Assembly: GCA_913053845.1 (NCBI GenBank)
Contig: CAJXGD010000001.1
Coordinates: 32,711 to 96,710, forward strand
DNA: 64,000 nucleotides
Origin: an uncultured bacterium
GTDB taxonomy: Bacteria > Bipolaricaulota > Bipolaricaulia > RBG-16-55-9 > DRJF01
Direction of reading: 5' to 3'
Shown here: positions 43,878 through 54,705 of the stretch, piece by piece
How the letters are laid out: every line of letters starts with the position of its first letter
How positions within the stretch are numbered: position 1 is the first letter of the stretch
Translations under genes and position numbers: made by a program
Notes under the pieces: model-generated
Told to the model about the DNA's origin: nothing
Databases searched by the model: none
The model's input: only the letters and a program-made list of their open reading frames with translations

Positions 43878-46223
43878 CTATTCTTCCTCGGCGGACTCGC
43901 GGAAGAACTGCAAGAAGCGCTGCAAGCCAAATAGTAGCTGCCCGGTGCGCTCCTGCGCGATGATCGTAGGCGTGGGCGAACGCTCCACCAAGAGGCGCGT
44001 GCGGTCGGCAAAGAAGTGGTGAGCCAACCAGCCTTGGCGGGTGGCTCCGATGACCATCAGGTCATACCGCTTGGAGAGTTTGACCAGATGGTGAGAGACG
44101 CTCTTGCTCTCCCGCAGATGCACCTGAATGCGGGGCTCTTGCTGCAAATTGAACCCTTGGGGGTGCATGGCGGAGGGTAACCTACAGGCCTCTTGCAATT
44201 GCGCCAGGTGTTTCCCCTCTTCACTGCTCTGCCCGACAAGCCGCGCAGGGGGCACCACCTGCACCACATCAATGCGGGCGTCGTCACTGGCCAGCGCAGC
44301 AGCCACCCCCAGCAGGAAGCGAGCTTGACGTGGTGAGACCACCGGGACCAGCACCGAGCGAATGGGGAATTGCACCTTTTGTTCGACCACGATGACGTTG
44401 CAGTTGGAGCGACGCACCACCTGATCAATATTTTTGCCGATGCGGGTCTGGATCGAGCTGCGCTGGCCGCGCCAACCCATGATCAACAGGTCTATCTGCT
44501 GTTCGTGCACCGTGTCAATGATCGCCTCGTGAGGGCGGTGGCCCAGCCGCACCAGGCCGCTGCAGGGCAGGTCCAGTTGCTCGGCGTACTCCAGGCCCTG
44601 TTCCAAGGTCTTACGACCCGCTTCGATCAACTGACGGCTGCCGCGCAGCGGCGTCTGGGGGGCTACCGTCGCCACATGCAGCAGGATCAGCTCGCCCTCA
44701 CGATGCTGGATGATCGAGGCGGCGCTGTCCACCAAGAGCTCCAGGCTCTTGGGATTGGCCACCGGGATCAAGAGGCGAAAGCGCGTCTTGCGCCGCTCCA
44801 GTCGCTCGGTGATCAGGATAGGTGTGGCCTGTTCCTCGTGTTCCAGTGGTGCGGCATAGAAGCGGAAGATCAGGTAACCGAGTCCGATCCAAGCCAAGGC
44901 CACCACCCAAGAGGTGGGGGAGATGAAAAACATGAAACCCGCCAGCACCAGTTGTATGGCGATGGCGGCGTAGGGCACGGCGGGGAAGAAGGGGGTGAGA
45001 AAGCCGTAACGCAGCTTGTCCCCGTAGCGCTTGCGGATGGTGATCACGGCCACGTTGACCTGGATGAAGAGCAGGAGAAACATCAGGTTCACCGCGGCAG
45101 CCACGTCTTTGAGCGGCAAGGCCACTGCCATCAGGATGATCAACGCGCCGCTGGAGAGCAGGGCCATATAAGGGGTGCGGGTGCGGGGATGGATCTTGGC
45201 CAGGAAGGCCGGCAGATAGTGATCTCGACCCAAGGCGAAGGATACCCGTGTAGAAGAGAATGTGGTGGCATTGAGCGCGCTCATGGTGGAGAGCAGCCCG
45301 CCCAGCAGCAGCAGCACCCCACCCCAGGGCATAAATTGGCGCGCGGCCTGGACCAGGCCCAGCTCGCCTGAGCCGCCGGAGGAGGCCAGCCACTGCCAAC
45401 TGCTTATGCCGGCCGGCACGCGGACCGCTCCCAGGACGACCAGCGCCACCAGTATATAGATGGGAATGACGATGAAGAGCGACAGAAAAATGGCTCGGGG
45501 GATGTTGCGGCGAGGATGCTTGACCTCTTCTCCGGCTTGGACGATGATCTCATAGCCCTCAAAGGCTATGAACGTAATTCCCATCGTCATAAAGATGCCA
45601 CTCCAGCCCATTGGGGCAAAGGGGGTTAATTGGGCTAGCGCCCGGAGGGGGTGGCCCAGCATGGCCCACAGGCCGCTGGCGATGAAGAGTAAGATGATCA
45701 GCACCTTGGAAACGGTGACGATGTTGCCGGCCTTGCCCGTTTCGGAGACGCCTCTAAAGTTGATCAGGATGAAAGTGAGGGCCATGCCGACGGCGAAGAT
45801 TTTTTGCCACAGCGGGTCCGGCAGACCCAGCAGGGGCAGGCTCAAGCCGCGCAGCGCGGCTAAAAAATAGCTACCAAAGCCCAGAGCATAGAGGCTGGCC
45901 GCCACGGAGTGGGCGAACCAGTCCATCCAACCGGCCAGGAAGGCGCTGGCGCCGGGCAGCCCTTCTTTGACCCAAAGATAGCCTCCCCCGGCGCCAGGGA
46001 TGGCCGAGCCCAGCTCAGCGTAGGCCATAGCGGTGAGCACGGTGACCACGCCGTTGAGGGCGAAGGCCAGGATCAGGGCCGGACCGGCGGTGCCGGCGGC
46101 GATGCCGGTGAGCACAAATATGCCGGCGCCGATCATGGCCCCGACTCCCACCATGGTGATATCGAATAGCCCCAAGTCACGGACCAGTTCAGTGCGCACC
46201 TGGGGTGATTCTCGCTCGCTCAT
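43878..46223 (-). CDS. APC-family amino-acid permease with two Usp domains
   Basis: 781 residues. The first 480 form an APC transporter with twelve hydrophobic segments and the helix-1 GAMIGAGIFVLTG motif; the next 300 hold two universal-stress-protein domains (first near 490-630 with LIMGWRGQRSS, second near 640-760 with VIGATRQG). Such fusions link transport to a cytosolic nucleotide-binding sensor. Substrate is probably an amino acid or amine. ATG at 46223 has AAGGAA 8 nt upstream; the open frame begins 26 codons earlier. It follows the acyl-CoA mutase genes. Confidence 0.85.
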   Translation of the reverse strand: MSERESPQVRTELVRDLGLFDITMVGVGAMIGAGIFVLTGIAAGTAGPALILAFALNGVVTVLTAMAYAELGSAIPGAGGGYLWVKEGLPGASAFLAGWMDWFAHSVAASLYALGFGSYFLAALRGLSLPLLGLPDPLWQKIFAVGMALTFILINFRGVSETGKAGNIVTVSKVLIILLFIASGLWAMLGHPLRALAQLTPFAPMGWSGIFMTMGITFIAFEGYEIIVQAGEEVKHPRRNIPRAIFLSLFIVIPIYILVALVVLGAVRVPAGISSWQWLASSGGSGELGLVQAARQFMPWGGVLLLLGGLLSTMSALNATTFSSTRVSFALGRDHYLPAFLAKIHPRTRTPYMALLSSGALIILMAVALPLKDVAAAVNLMFLLLFIQVNVAVITIRKRYGDKLRYGFLTPFFPAVPYAAIAIQLVLAGFMFFISPTSWVVALAWIGLGYLIFRFYAAPLEHEEQATPILITERLERRKTRFRLLIPVANPKSLELLVDSAASIIQHREGELILLHVATVAPQTPLRGSRQLIEAGRKTLEQGLEYAEQLDLPCSGLVRLGHRPHEAIIDTVHEQQIDLLIMGWRGQRSSIQTRIGKNIDQVVRRSNCNVIVVEQKVQFPIRSVLVPVVSPRQARFLLGVAAALASDDARIDVVQVVPPARLVGQSSEEGKHLAQLQEACRLPSAMHPQGFNLQQEPRIQVHLRESKSVSHHLVKLSKRYDLMVIGATRQGWLAHHFFADRTRLLVERSPTPTIIAQERTGQLLFGLQRFLQFFRESAEEE

Positions 46224-46343
46224 GCGCCAGATTCCTTGCGCCGGGTTTGCAGGTGTGGCCTCATAAACAGCGAGCCTACCGTGAAGCGGAGAATTTTGCA
46301 ACTCGAAAGCTACGACATCGGCTTTTTAGAGACAATACATGCC

Positions 46344-46772
46344 TCACTCCGGCTGCTGGTCGACCTCGCGCCGGATCTCGGCGATGATCTCTTGGGTGGA
46401 GGTGCCCGGTCCAAACAGGCCGCGCACCCCCAGCTTGCGCAGCTTAGGCTTGTCCTCCTCGGGGATGATCCCCCCGCCCAGCACGATGACATCATCCATC
46501 TGCTGCTCGCTGAGCAGCTCGATCAGCCGCGGAAACAAGCTCATGTGCGCCCCGGAGAGGATCGAGACGCCAATGATGTCTACGTCCTCTTGCAAGGCCG
46601 CCCGCACCACCTGCTCCGGCGTGTTGTGCAGGCCGGTATAGATCACTTCCATCCCGGCGTCGCGCAGCGCTCGCGCCACCACCTTGACCCCACGATCATG
46701 GCCGTCGAGGCCCAGCTTGGCCATCAGCACCCGGATTTTCTTCGCTTTGATCCTAGTCTGCGTCGCTTCCAT
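46344..46772 (-). CDS. B12-binding small subunit of an acyl-CoA mutase
   Basis: 142 residues, cobalamin-binding Rossmann domain with the DxHxxG-type lower ligand loop ([10 protein letters not shown]), the SxL-type segment (SILSGAH) and the GGG loop (VLGGGIIP). It is the small subunit for the large subunit encoded 24 bp upstream; sizes match the separate IcmA/IcmB arrangement. Adenosylcobalamin is held here while the substrate binds the large subunit. Confidence 0.88.
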   Translation of the reverse strand: MEATQTRIKAKKIRVLMAKLGLDGHDRGVKVVARALRDAGMEVIYTGLHNTPEQVVRAALQEDVDIIGVSILSGAHMSLFPRLIELLSEQQMDDVIVLGGGIIPEEDKPKLRKLGVRGLFGPGTSTQEIIAEIRREVDQQPE

Positions 46773-46796
46773 CTTAATTTGCCTCTTTATTCGAGT

Positions 46797-48491
<1,695 letters not shown>

Positions 48492-48517
48492 CTGCAGTTA
48501 TCCCCCTTAGCGCTATT

Positions 48518-48546
48518 ATTATAGTCGGTCAGGAGCAGCTTACCAA
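48518..48546 (-). promoter_or_regulatory. Promoter of the mutase operon
   Basis: Minus-strand TTGGTA (48541-48546) and TATAAT (48518-48523), 17-bp spacer. Confidence 0.65.
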
Positions 48547-48566
48547 CGGAATACTGGCCGGTTGGG

Positions 48567-49886
48567 CTAGCTGTCGGACGAGGCTGAGCTGAGCTGCGAG
48601 GTCGCCGGGGCCGACAGGGTCAGCCGTAAGGTGAGTATCTCGCGCGCGCTGGCCTTCTCCACCCTGACCTGCAGCCCGTCTATGGCCACCGATTGACCGG
48701 GCTCCGGTATGGCCTTGAGCTGCTCCAGCACTATTCCCCCGATGGTCACCGCCTCCTCACCGGCCAGCTCCAAGCCCAAACGCTCGTTAAGCAGACTGAT
48801 CTCGGTGTCACCCAGCACCAGATATTCCTGGGGGCCGGTTTGGTGAATCGGCTCCTCCGGTTCATCGTACTCGTCCTGAATGTCACCTACGATCTCCTCG
48901 ATGATGTCCTCCAAGGTGATGATCCCGGCCAGGCTGCCGTACTCGTCCACCACGACGGCCATGTGTCGCTTCAGGCGTTGCAGTTCGCGCAGCAGCTCGT
49001 TGATCGGCTTGATGGTGGGGGTGAAGTGCGCCGGCCGCAGCAGCGCGCGCAGGCCACCTACTATAGCTTGCTCATCGCAATGTTCTTCGTAGCGCAATAG
49101 ATCCTTGGCTTGCAGCAGGCCGATAATATTGTCCGGATCGCCTTCGTAGACGGGATAGCGCGAATGACCCTCGCGGGCGATCACCTGGCGCACCTGGCGC
49201 AGCGGCGTCTCGATCTCGAAGGCGATGACCTCAGAGCGGGGGATCATCGCCTGGCGTGCCACCAGGTCGTCATAGGCGAAGATGCGCTTGATCATGCGGC
49301 CTTCCTCGTGATCGAACAGCCCATGCTCCTCGGCCAGCTCGATCAGCAGTTTGATCTGATCCTCGCTGACGTAGGCCGGTTCGCGCTCGCGGTACTTGCG
49401 AGGCAGGATATGAATGGTCAGGTCCGAGAGCCAGGCGTAGACGCGCACCAGCGGGGTGAACAACCAGGTCAGCCAGTAGATTTCGCGGATGAAATGGATG
49501 GTGAAGCGCTCCGCGTTGTCCTTGCCCACATTCTTGGGGATCAGCTCCCCGAAGAGCACGAAGTAGCCGGTCATGAAGATGGCCGAGCTGATCACCGTCT
49601 GGCCCTCGCTCAGGTAGGGGAAGAACTGAATCGTCAGCATGGTGGCCACCGAGCTGGCCACGAAGGCCGCGAAGTTCATGGCAATGGTAATCGCCATGAT
49701 CATGTGGTTCGGGTCGTCGAGCAGGAGTTGGAAGGCCCGGCGCAGATGTTCCTGGTCTTGGCGTTCCTTGATGAGCACCTGCAGGCGCACCTTGCTCATC
49801 GAAGCGATGGCCATCTCCGCCGCATTGAGAAAGATAGAGACTAAAGTCAGCAGAAAAATTGTGCCAAATCCTAAAGCAGGGTCCAT
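48567..49886 (-). CDS. CorC/HlyC-type membrane protein (CNNM-CBS)
   Basis: 439 residues: CNNM membrane domain (three to four segments, residues 1-150; FIRE..LTWLFTP), a CBS pair (about 205-320; MIPRSEVIAFE, VVVDEYGSLAGIITLEDIIEEIVG) and a C-terminal CorC/HlyC domain. The family is linked to Mg2+/Co2+ efflux or resistance. ATG at 49886 is spaced from AGGTG; GTG at 49898 is alternative. Divergent from accB. Confidence 0.9.
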   Translation of the reverse strand: MDPALGFGTIFLLTLVSIFLNAAEMAIASMSKVRLQVLIKERQDQEHLRRAFQLLLDDPNHMIMAITIAMNFAAFVASSVATMLTIQFFPYLSEGQTVISSAIFMTGYFVLFGELIPKNVGKDNAERFTIHFIREIYWLTWLFTPLVRVYAWLSDLTIHILPRKYREREPAYVSEDQIKLLIELAEEHGLFDHEEGRMIKRIFAYDDLVARQAMIPRSEVIAFEIETPLRQVRQVIAREGHSRYPVYEGDPDNIIGLLQAKDLLRYEEHCDEQAIVGGLRALLRPAHFTPTIKPINELLRELQRLKRHMAVVVDEYGSLAGIITLEDIIEEIVGDIQDEYDEPEEPIHQTGPQEYLVLGDTEISLLNERLGLELAGEEAVTIGGIVLEQLKAIPEPGQSVAIDGLQVRVEKASAREILTLRLTLSAPATSQLSSASSDS

Positions 49887-49908
49887 CTCAATAGACACCT
49901 CAAAACGA

Positions 49909-49938
49909 ATTATACACGATCTGAGATAGATTTTGCAA
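49909..49938 (-). promoter_or_regulatory. Promoter of the CorC-like gene
   Basis: Minus-strand TTGCAA (49933-49938) and TATAAT (49909-49914), 18-bp spacer. The TTGCAA is self-complementary and also serves the plus-strand accB promoter. Confidence 0.65.
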
Positions 49939-49961
49939 CGGCAGTCCGCTTTCGCTATTCT
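49933..49961 (+). promoter_or_regulatory. Promoter of accBC
   Basis: TTGCAA (49933-49938) and TATTCT (49956-49961), 17-bp spacer, sharing its -35 hexamer with the divergent promoter. Confidence 0.55.
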
Positions 49962-49990
49962 AACCTGTCCGGCGGGGCTTTAGGGGCCCG

Positions 49991-50491
49991 TTGCCAGAGA
50001 TTAAGGGGTTGATCGCATTGGCCGGGTTAGATATGGCGGAGATCGAGCGTCTGATCGTCCTCTTCGAGCACTCATCGCTCGCGGAGATGACACTGGAGCG
50101 CGGTCAGATGCGCCTGACCCTCAAGCGCGGGCCGGGCGGTAGCGTCGCCTCCCAGCTTGACTCCGGCCCCGGCGAGGCGAGTAGCCCGGAGGCGCCCGCC
50201 GAAGAAGAGGCCCCCGACGCTTCTCCCCGGGGCTATGCGGTCAAATCTCCCATCGTCGGTACTTTCTATTGCCGACCCTCCCCGGAGATGGAGCCATACG
50301 TCCAGGTGGGTGACCGGATCTCTCCCGGGGATACGCTGTGCATCATCGAGGCCATGAAGGTCATGAACGAGGTCAAGGCCGATCGAGCCGGTACCGTGAC
50401 CCAGATAGACTGTGAGGACAGTCAGCCGGTCGAATACGGACAACTGCTGATGGTCATCGCTCCGCTGGCTACCCCTGGCGATTCAGAATGA
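49991..50491 (+). CDS. accB: Biotin carboxyl carrier protein
   Basis: 166 residues: an N-terminal helical part, a Pro/Glu/Ala linker (about 50-80) and a biotinyl domain with the biotin Lys in IIEAMKVMNEV near residue 121. It carries CO2 for acetyl-CoA carboxylase (or another acyl-CoA carboxylase). TTG start at 49991 with AGGGG 4-5 nt upstream. Followed 3 bp later by accC; carboxyltransferase subunits are not in the window. Confidence 0.92.
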   Translation: MPEIKGLIALAGLDMAEIERLIVLFEHSSLAEMTLERGQMRLTLKRGPGGSVASQLDSGPGEASSPEAPAEEEAPDASPRGYAVKSPIVGTFYCRPSPEMEPYVQVGDRISPGDTLCIIEAMKVMNEVKADRAGTVTQIDCEDSQPVEYGQLLMVIAPLATPGDSE

Positions 50492-50494
50492 AGC

Positions 50495-51847
50495 ATGTTT
50501 AAGAAAATCCTGATCGCCAATCGAGGCGAGATCGCGCTACGGGTCATCTCCGCCTGCCATCAGTTGGGCATCGCCACCGTGGCCGTCTTCTCCGAGGCCG
50601 ATCGTCTGGCGCTGCACGTCCGGCTGGCCGACGAGGCCTATTGCATCGGTCCCCCTGAGGCGCAGGCCTCCTATCTCAACCTGCCGGCCATCATGAGCGC
50701 GGCCGAGATCTCCGGCGCAGAAGCGATCCATCCCGGCTATGGCTTCCTGGCCGAAGACCCCCACTTCGTCGAGGTCTGCGAGGAGAGTGGCATCTGCTTT
50801 ATCGGTCCACCCCACGAGGTGATGAGCCGCGCCGGCGACAAGCTGGCAGCCAAGCTGGCACTCAAAGCCGAGGGTATCCCGGTGGTGCCCGGCGCCCAGG
50901 CCATCAGCACCGAGGAGCAATTGGGCGCGGCGGCCAAAGAGCTGGGCTACCCTCTCATCATCAAGGCGACGGCGGGCGGCGGCGGGCGCGGCATGAGGCT
51001 GATCAACGGTGCCGATGAGCTGCTGGACAACTTCCACGCCGCGCGTCGCGAGGCCGAGGTGGCCTTCGGCACGCCGGCGGTTTATCTGGAAAAATACCTG
51101 GACAAAGCCAAGCACATCGAGGTACAGATCTTGGCCGATCGCTTCGGCCACTGCGTTCACTGGGGCGAGCGGGAGTGCTCCATCCAGCGACGCTACCAAA
51201 AGCTGATCGAGGAGTCGCCGGCCCCCGGCCTCTCCGGCGAGCTGCGCCGGGCGCTCTGGGAGGCGGCCCGCCAGGCCGCCCAGGCGCTGGGGTATCAGAA
51301 CGCGGGCACGGTAGAGTTTCTCGTCTCCGGTGAAGATTTCTATCTGATCGAGATCAACGCCCGTATTCAGGTGGAGCATCCGGTCTCGGAGATGCGCGTC
51401 GGCAAAGATCTCATTGTCGAGCAGATACGCCTGGCGAGCGGTGAGCGCTTGGGCTATGCTCAATCTCGCCTGCGATTGCGGGGCCACGCACTGGAGTGTC
51501 GCATCAACGCCGAAGACCCCACCCAAGGCTTCCTACCCTCGATGGGTCGGGTGCAGTTGGTCAGTTGGCCGGGAGGTCCGGGGGTACGAATAGACACTGC
51601 CCTCTATCAGGGAGCGGAGATCACACCCTATTACGACTCGCTGCTGGCCAAGCTGATCACCTGGGGGGGGACGCGCGAGACGACCCGGCAGCGTATGTTG
51701 GACGCCCTGGCGCGCTTCGAGCTGGCCGGGGTGCAGACGACCCGTGAGCTCTGCCGGGAGATCCTGGAGCACCCAGCCTTCATCAAGGGTGAGGCGACCA
51801 CCCGCTTCCTCTCCGATCAGCTCCGCGCAGTGCAGGAAGGAAAGTAG
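50495..51847 (+). CDS. accC: Biotin carboxylase
   Basis: 450 residues, ATP-grasp enzyme that carboxylates the biotin of AccB. Typical segments: FKKILIANRGEIALR, IHPGYGFLAE, glycine loop ATAGGGGRGMRL, HIEVQILAD, ECSIQRRYQKLIEE and the catalytic EINARIQVEHPVSE. Directly after accB. First step of malonyl-CoA formation, or a propionyl-CoA carboxylase if paired elsewhere. Confidence 0.95.
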   Translation: MFKKILIANRGEIALRVISACHQLGIATVAVFSEADRLALHVRLADEAYCIGPPEAQASYLNLPAIMSAAEISGAEAIHPGYGFLAEDPHFVEVCEESGICFIGPPHEVMSRAGDKLAAKLALKAEGIPVVPGAQAISTEEQLGAAAKELGYPLIIKATAGGGGRGMRLINGADELLDNFHAARREAEVAFGTPAVYLEKYLDKAKHIEVQILADRFGHCVHWGERECSIQRRYQKLIEESPAPGLSGELRRALWEAARQAAQALGYQNAGTVEFLVSGEDFYLIEINARIQVEHPVSEMRVGKDLIVEQIRLASGERLGYAQSRLRLRGHALECRINAEDPTQGFLPSMGRVQLVSWPGGPGVRIDTALYQGAEITPYYDSLLAKLITWGGTRETTRQRMLDALARFELAGVQTTRELCREILEHPAFIKGEATTRFLSDQLRAVQEGK

Positions 51848-51859
51848 GACATTGGGGCT

Positions 51860-51889
51860 TTGCCCTTTTCGACCCCCTTGGGCTACAAT
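51860..51889 (+). promoter_or_regulatory. Promoter of recF (leaderless)
   Basis: TTGCCC (51860-51865) and TACAAT (51884-51889), 18-bp spacer; the ATG at 51898 follows 8 nt later. Confidence 0.55.
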
Positions 51890-51897
51890 GCCAAGTG

Positions 51898-53010
51898 ATG
51901 AGGCTCCAACGGATCAAGCTGGCAAATTTCCGGAATATCAGGCGCTTAGACTGGTCACCGGGGGCCGGCCTCAACGTCATTGTGGGGGCCAACGCCGCCG
52001 GCAAGACCAACCTCTGCGAGGCGCTCTATTACCCAGCTCACGGTCTGCTGCTCAAGGGGGAACGCCAGAGAGAACTGATCTGCTGGGACGAGCAACAGGC
52101 TTGGCTGGAACTGGAGTTGGGCAGCGACCTATTGCGCATCGAGCTCGATGCCCGCCGGCAGCGCCGACTGCTCAGCCTGAACGGCGAGCGCGGTCGGCAA
52201 AGCGAAGTCTGCCAAGTCTGGCAAGCGTTGCTCTTCAGCCCCGACGAGCTGCAGATACTGAAGGGCTCTCCCGGTGGCCGGCGGCGCTTTTTCGACCAGG
52301 CCATCGCCGACCTCGATCCAGAATATCGCCGACTGGGCTACGAATATGATCAATTCCTGCGCCGCAAGAATGCCCTTTTGAAAAAACCTCACTTCAACCG
52401 CGAGCTGCTCGAGGTGCTTAACGCTGGACTGGTTAAGCGGGGCGCGCGACTGCTGCAGGGGCGGTTGGCCTATCTACGGGCGCTGGGCGATGAGCTCTCC
52501 CGGCAGTACCGACAGTTGGTGCCGGGGTCGGCCAAACTAGAGCTGCGCTATCGCAGCGGCCTACACTTGGGCGCAGGTCCGGCGGAAGCACCGGAGCTGC
52601 GGGCCAGGCTGGAGGAGGCAATCCGTGAACTTCAGGCCCAAGAGATCGAACGGGGAATGGCCTTGGTCGGCCCGCATCGCGACGATTTCTCCTTTCGGTT
52701 GGAGGGGGCGGAGATGCGCCGCTTCAGCTCCCAAGGGGAGCAGAAGACGGCCCTGATCGCCCTGGTGCTGGCCCAACTGGAGCTGGTCCAGCAACGCTGG
52801 GGCGAGTATCCGGTCTTGATCTTGGATGATGTGCTCTCCGAGCTGGACAGCCGGCGGGCCGAGGCCTTGTTGGACAACCTGCCCTCCGGTTTGCAGATCT
52901 TTCTCACCGCCACCGAGCTGAACGAACGGCTGCGCGCCCAGGCGGGGCGGTTCGACCGGATGTCAGCCGGCCGGCTGTCTCCACTGTTACAAGAAGAGGT
53001 CCGAATATGA
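51898..53010 (+). CDS. recF: DNA replication/repair protein RecF
   Basis: 370-residue SMC-like ATPase that helps load RecA at single-stranded gaps. Walker A GANAAGKTN, signature SSQGEQKTALIAL, Walker B LILDDVLSELD. No ribosome site; the ATG (51898) or GTG (51895) begins right after a -10 box. In many genomes recF is beside dnaA-dnaN; here it is paired with dciA, 15 kb from the short dnaA. The stop overlaps the next start as ATGA. Confidence 0.94.
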   Translation: MRLQRIKLANFRNIRRLDWSPGAGLNVIVGANAAGKTNLCEALYYPAHGLLLKGERQRELICWDEQQAWLELELGSDLLRIELDARRQRRLLSLNGERGRQSEVCQVWQALLFSPDELQILKGSPGGRRRFFDQAIADLDPEYRRLGYEYDQFLRRKNALLKKPHFNRELLEVLNAGLVKRGARLLQGRLAYLRALGDELSRQYRQLVPGSAKLELRYRSGLHLGAGPAEAPELRARLEEAIRELQAQEIERGMALVGPHRDDFSFRLEGAEMRRFSSQGEQKTALIALVLAQLELVQQRWGEYPVLILDDVLSELDSRRAEALLDNLPSGLQIFLTATELNERLRAQAGRFDRMSAGRLSPLLQEEVRI

Positions 53011-53549
53011 TTAAACTGGAGATGATCAGAGATATATTCGTGCGCCACGGTCTGGGGAAAGAGTTTTCTGAGCAAGAGCCGCTGCTGCGCTGGTCCCAAG
53101 CCTGCGGTCAGCCGCTGGCCCGCCTGACCAGCCCGCTGCGCGTCAGTCAGGGCGTGCTCTACGTCGGAGTGGCCAATCACGTCATCGCCCAGGAGCTCAG
53201 CTTGATGAAGGAAGTTTATCTGCAGAAGCTGCGCGAGCTGCTGGCCGGCCCGCCGCTGAAAGACATTCGCTTCCGGGTGAGCCCTCAGCTCGCCCCGCCT
53301 GGCCGTGCTCTGCCCGACGATGAGCCGGCCATTCAGCTCAGCCTGCTCGATTTTGAAGAGCAGCAGCGGATTCTGGACGAACTGCATGATGCCTCGTTGC
53401 GGGAAGCCTTCGCGCGACTGCTGGACTCCTTGGCCCGGGCCGACCGAGCACGCCAACTGCGGGGCGGACGTCGCTGCTCAGGCTGCGGGGTGCACTTCGA
53501 GGGCCAAGGGTCGCTCTGCTTCAACTGCCAACTGGAGCGTGGCGCCTGA
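53007..53549 (+). CDS. DciA-like (DUF721) protein with C-terminal zinc ribbon
   Basis: 180 residues. The DUF721/DciA domain (about 1-95; RWSQACGQPLARLTSPLRV, LYVGVANHVIAQEL) belongs to the ancestral bacterial helicase-loading factor. Residues 155-175 carry a CSGC...CFNC pair likely to bind zinc, an addition not in the common form. ATGA overlap with recF. If this DciA loads DnaB, the missing DnaA domain I here would matter less. Confidence 0.8.
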   Translation: MIKLEMIRDIFVRHGLGKEFSEQEPLLRWSQACGQPLARLTSPLRVSQGVLYVGVANHVIAQELSLMKEVYLQKLRELLAGPPLKDIRFRVSPQLAPPGRALPDDEPAIQLSLLDFEEQQRILDELHDASLREAFARLLDSLARADRARQLRGGRRCSGCGVHFEGQGSLCFNCQLERGA

Positions 53550-53550
53550 G

Positions 53551-54705
53551 ATGAAGATCGGCTTCTTCTCCGACACCTATCGGCCCCAGATCAACGGGGT
53601 GAGCACCGTGCTCTTGACCCTAGAGCGGGTCTTCACCCGCATGGGTCATCAGGTCTATCTCTTCGTCCCGGCGTATGCCAGCCGCCGGGCCAGTTCAAGC
53701 GGCAACGTCTTTCGCTTTCCGGCACTGCCGGTGCTCTACCGCAAGGAGAGCCGCTTCGCTTTGCCCCGTTCACGGGAAGCCCGGCGTGTCTTCGGTCAGC
53801 TGGACGTCATCCACAGCCATACGCCCTTTTCATTAGGGCTTTTGGGCATCCGGGTGGCCCGTAAGTATGGCCTGCCCCATGTGCATACTTATCACACGCT
53901 CTTCACCGACTATCTGCACTACCTGCCGCGCCCGCTCCGGCTGACGCCGCGCATGGTCGAGCGGATCAGCGCGGCCTTTTGCAATCGCTGCGACGCGGTG
54001 ACCACCCCCTCGCGCCCCATGCGCCAAACGCTGCTGAGCTATGGCATCGTCCGGCCGGTCTACGCCCTGCCCTTTGGCTTGGACATGAGCGACTTCAGCC
54101 GGCCGCTGAGATATGATCTGCGCTCCGAGTTGGAGCTAGCCCCTGACGAGCGGGTGCTGATCTGCGCCGGACGGTTGAGCCAGGAGAAGAACGTCTCATT
54201 TGTCCTGCGGGCTTTCGAACTGATGCTGGCGCGCGCGGCGAAGCTGCGCCTGGTGATCGCCGGAGACGGGCCGGCGCGCGCCCAATTGGAGAAGGAAGCT
54301 CGCGCGCTTAATCTCGCCGGGCGGACGGTCTTCACCGGCTATCTGGAGCGTAGCAAGTTAATAGACTATTATAAAGCAGCCGATCTCTTCGTTTACGGCT
54401 CCAAGACGGAGACGCAGGGCATCGTCTACTCTGAGGCCCTGGCCTCCGGCACTCCGGTGGTCGCCGTGGGGGAGATGGGGGTGCTGGACGTGGTCAAGGA
54501 CGGCACCACTGGCCTGCTACTGCCCGAAGATGAGACGGCCTTCGCCGAGGCCGCTGTCGAGCTGCTGCACGATCCAGCACGCCTGCGGCGCATGGGCCAA
54601 GCGGCCCTCCGGAGCGCCCACGAGGAGAGTGCCGAGCGCTCCTGTGAGCAACTGCTGAAGATCTATCGGGAGCTGATCGAGGCCGCTACTTCCCTCCCAG
54701 CTTGA
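53551..54705 (+). CDS. GT4-family glycosyltransferase
   Basis: 384 residues, two Rossmann domains: N-terminal MKIGFFSDTYRPQINGVSTV and C-terminal KTETQGIVYSEALASG with the E(x7)E donor-binding pattern and GTPVVAVG. Resembles diacylglycerol glucosyl- and phosphatidylinositol mannosyltransferase types that act at the membrane face; acceptor not known. It begins 1 nt after the dciA stop and ends overlapping the repeat protein gene by 20 bp. Confidence 0.9.
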   Translation: MKIGFFSDTYRPQINGVSTVLLTLERVFTRMGHQVYLFVPAYASRRASSSGNVFRFPALPVLYRKESRFALPRSREARRVFGQLDVIHSHTPFSLGLLGIRVARKYGLPHVHTYHTLFTDYLHYLPRPLRLTPRMVERISAAFCNRCDAVTTPSRPMRQTLLSYGIVRPVYALPFGLDMSDFSRPLRYDLRSELELAPDERVLICAGRLSQEKNVSFVLRAFELMLARAAKLRLVIAGDGPARAQLEKEARALNLAGRTVFTGYLERSKLIDYYKAADLFVYGSKTETQGIVYSEALASGTPVVAVGEMGVLDVVKDGTTGLLLPEDETAFAEAAVELLHDPARLRRMGQAALRSAHEESAERSCEQLLKIYRELIEAATSLPA

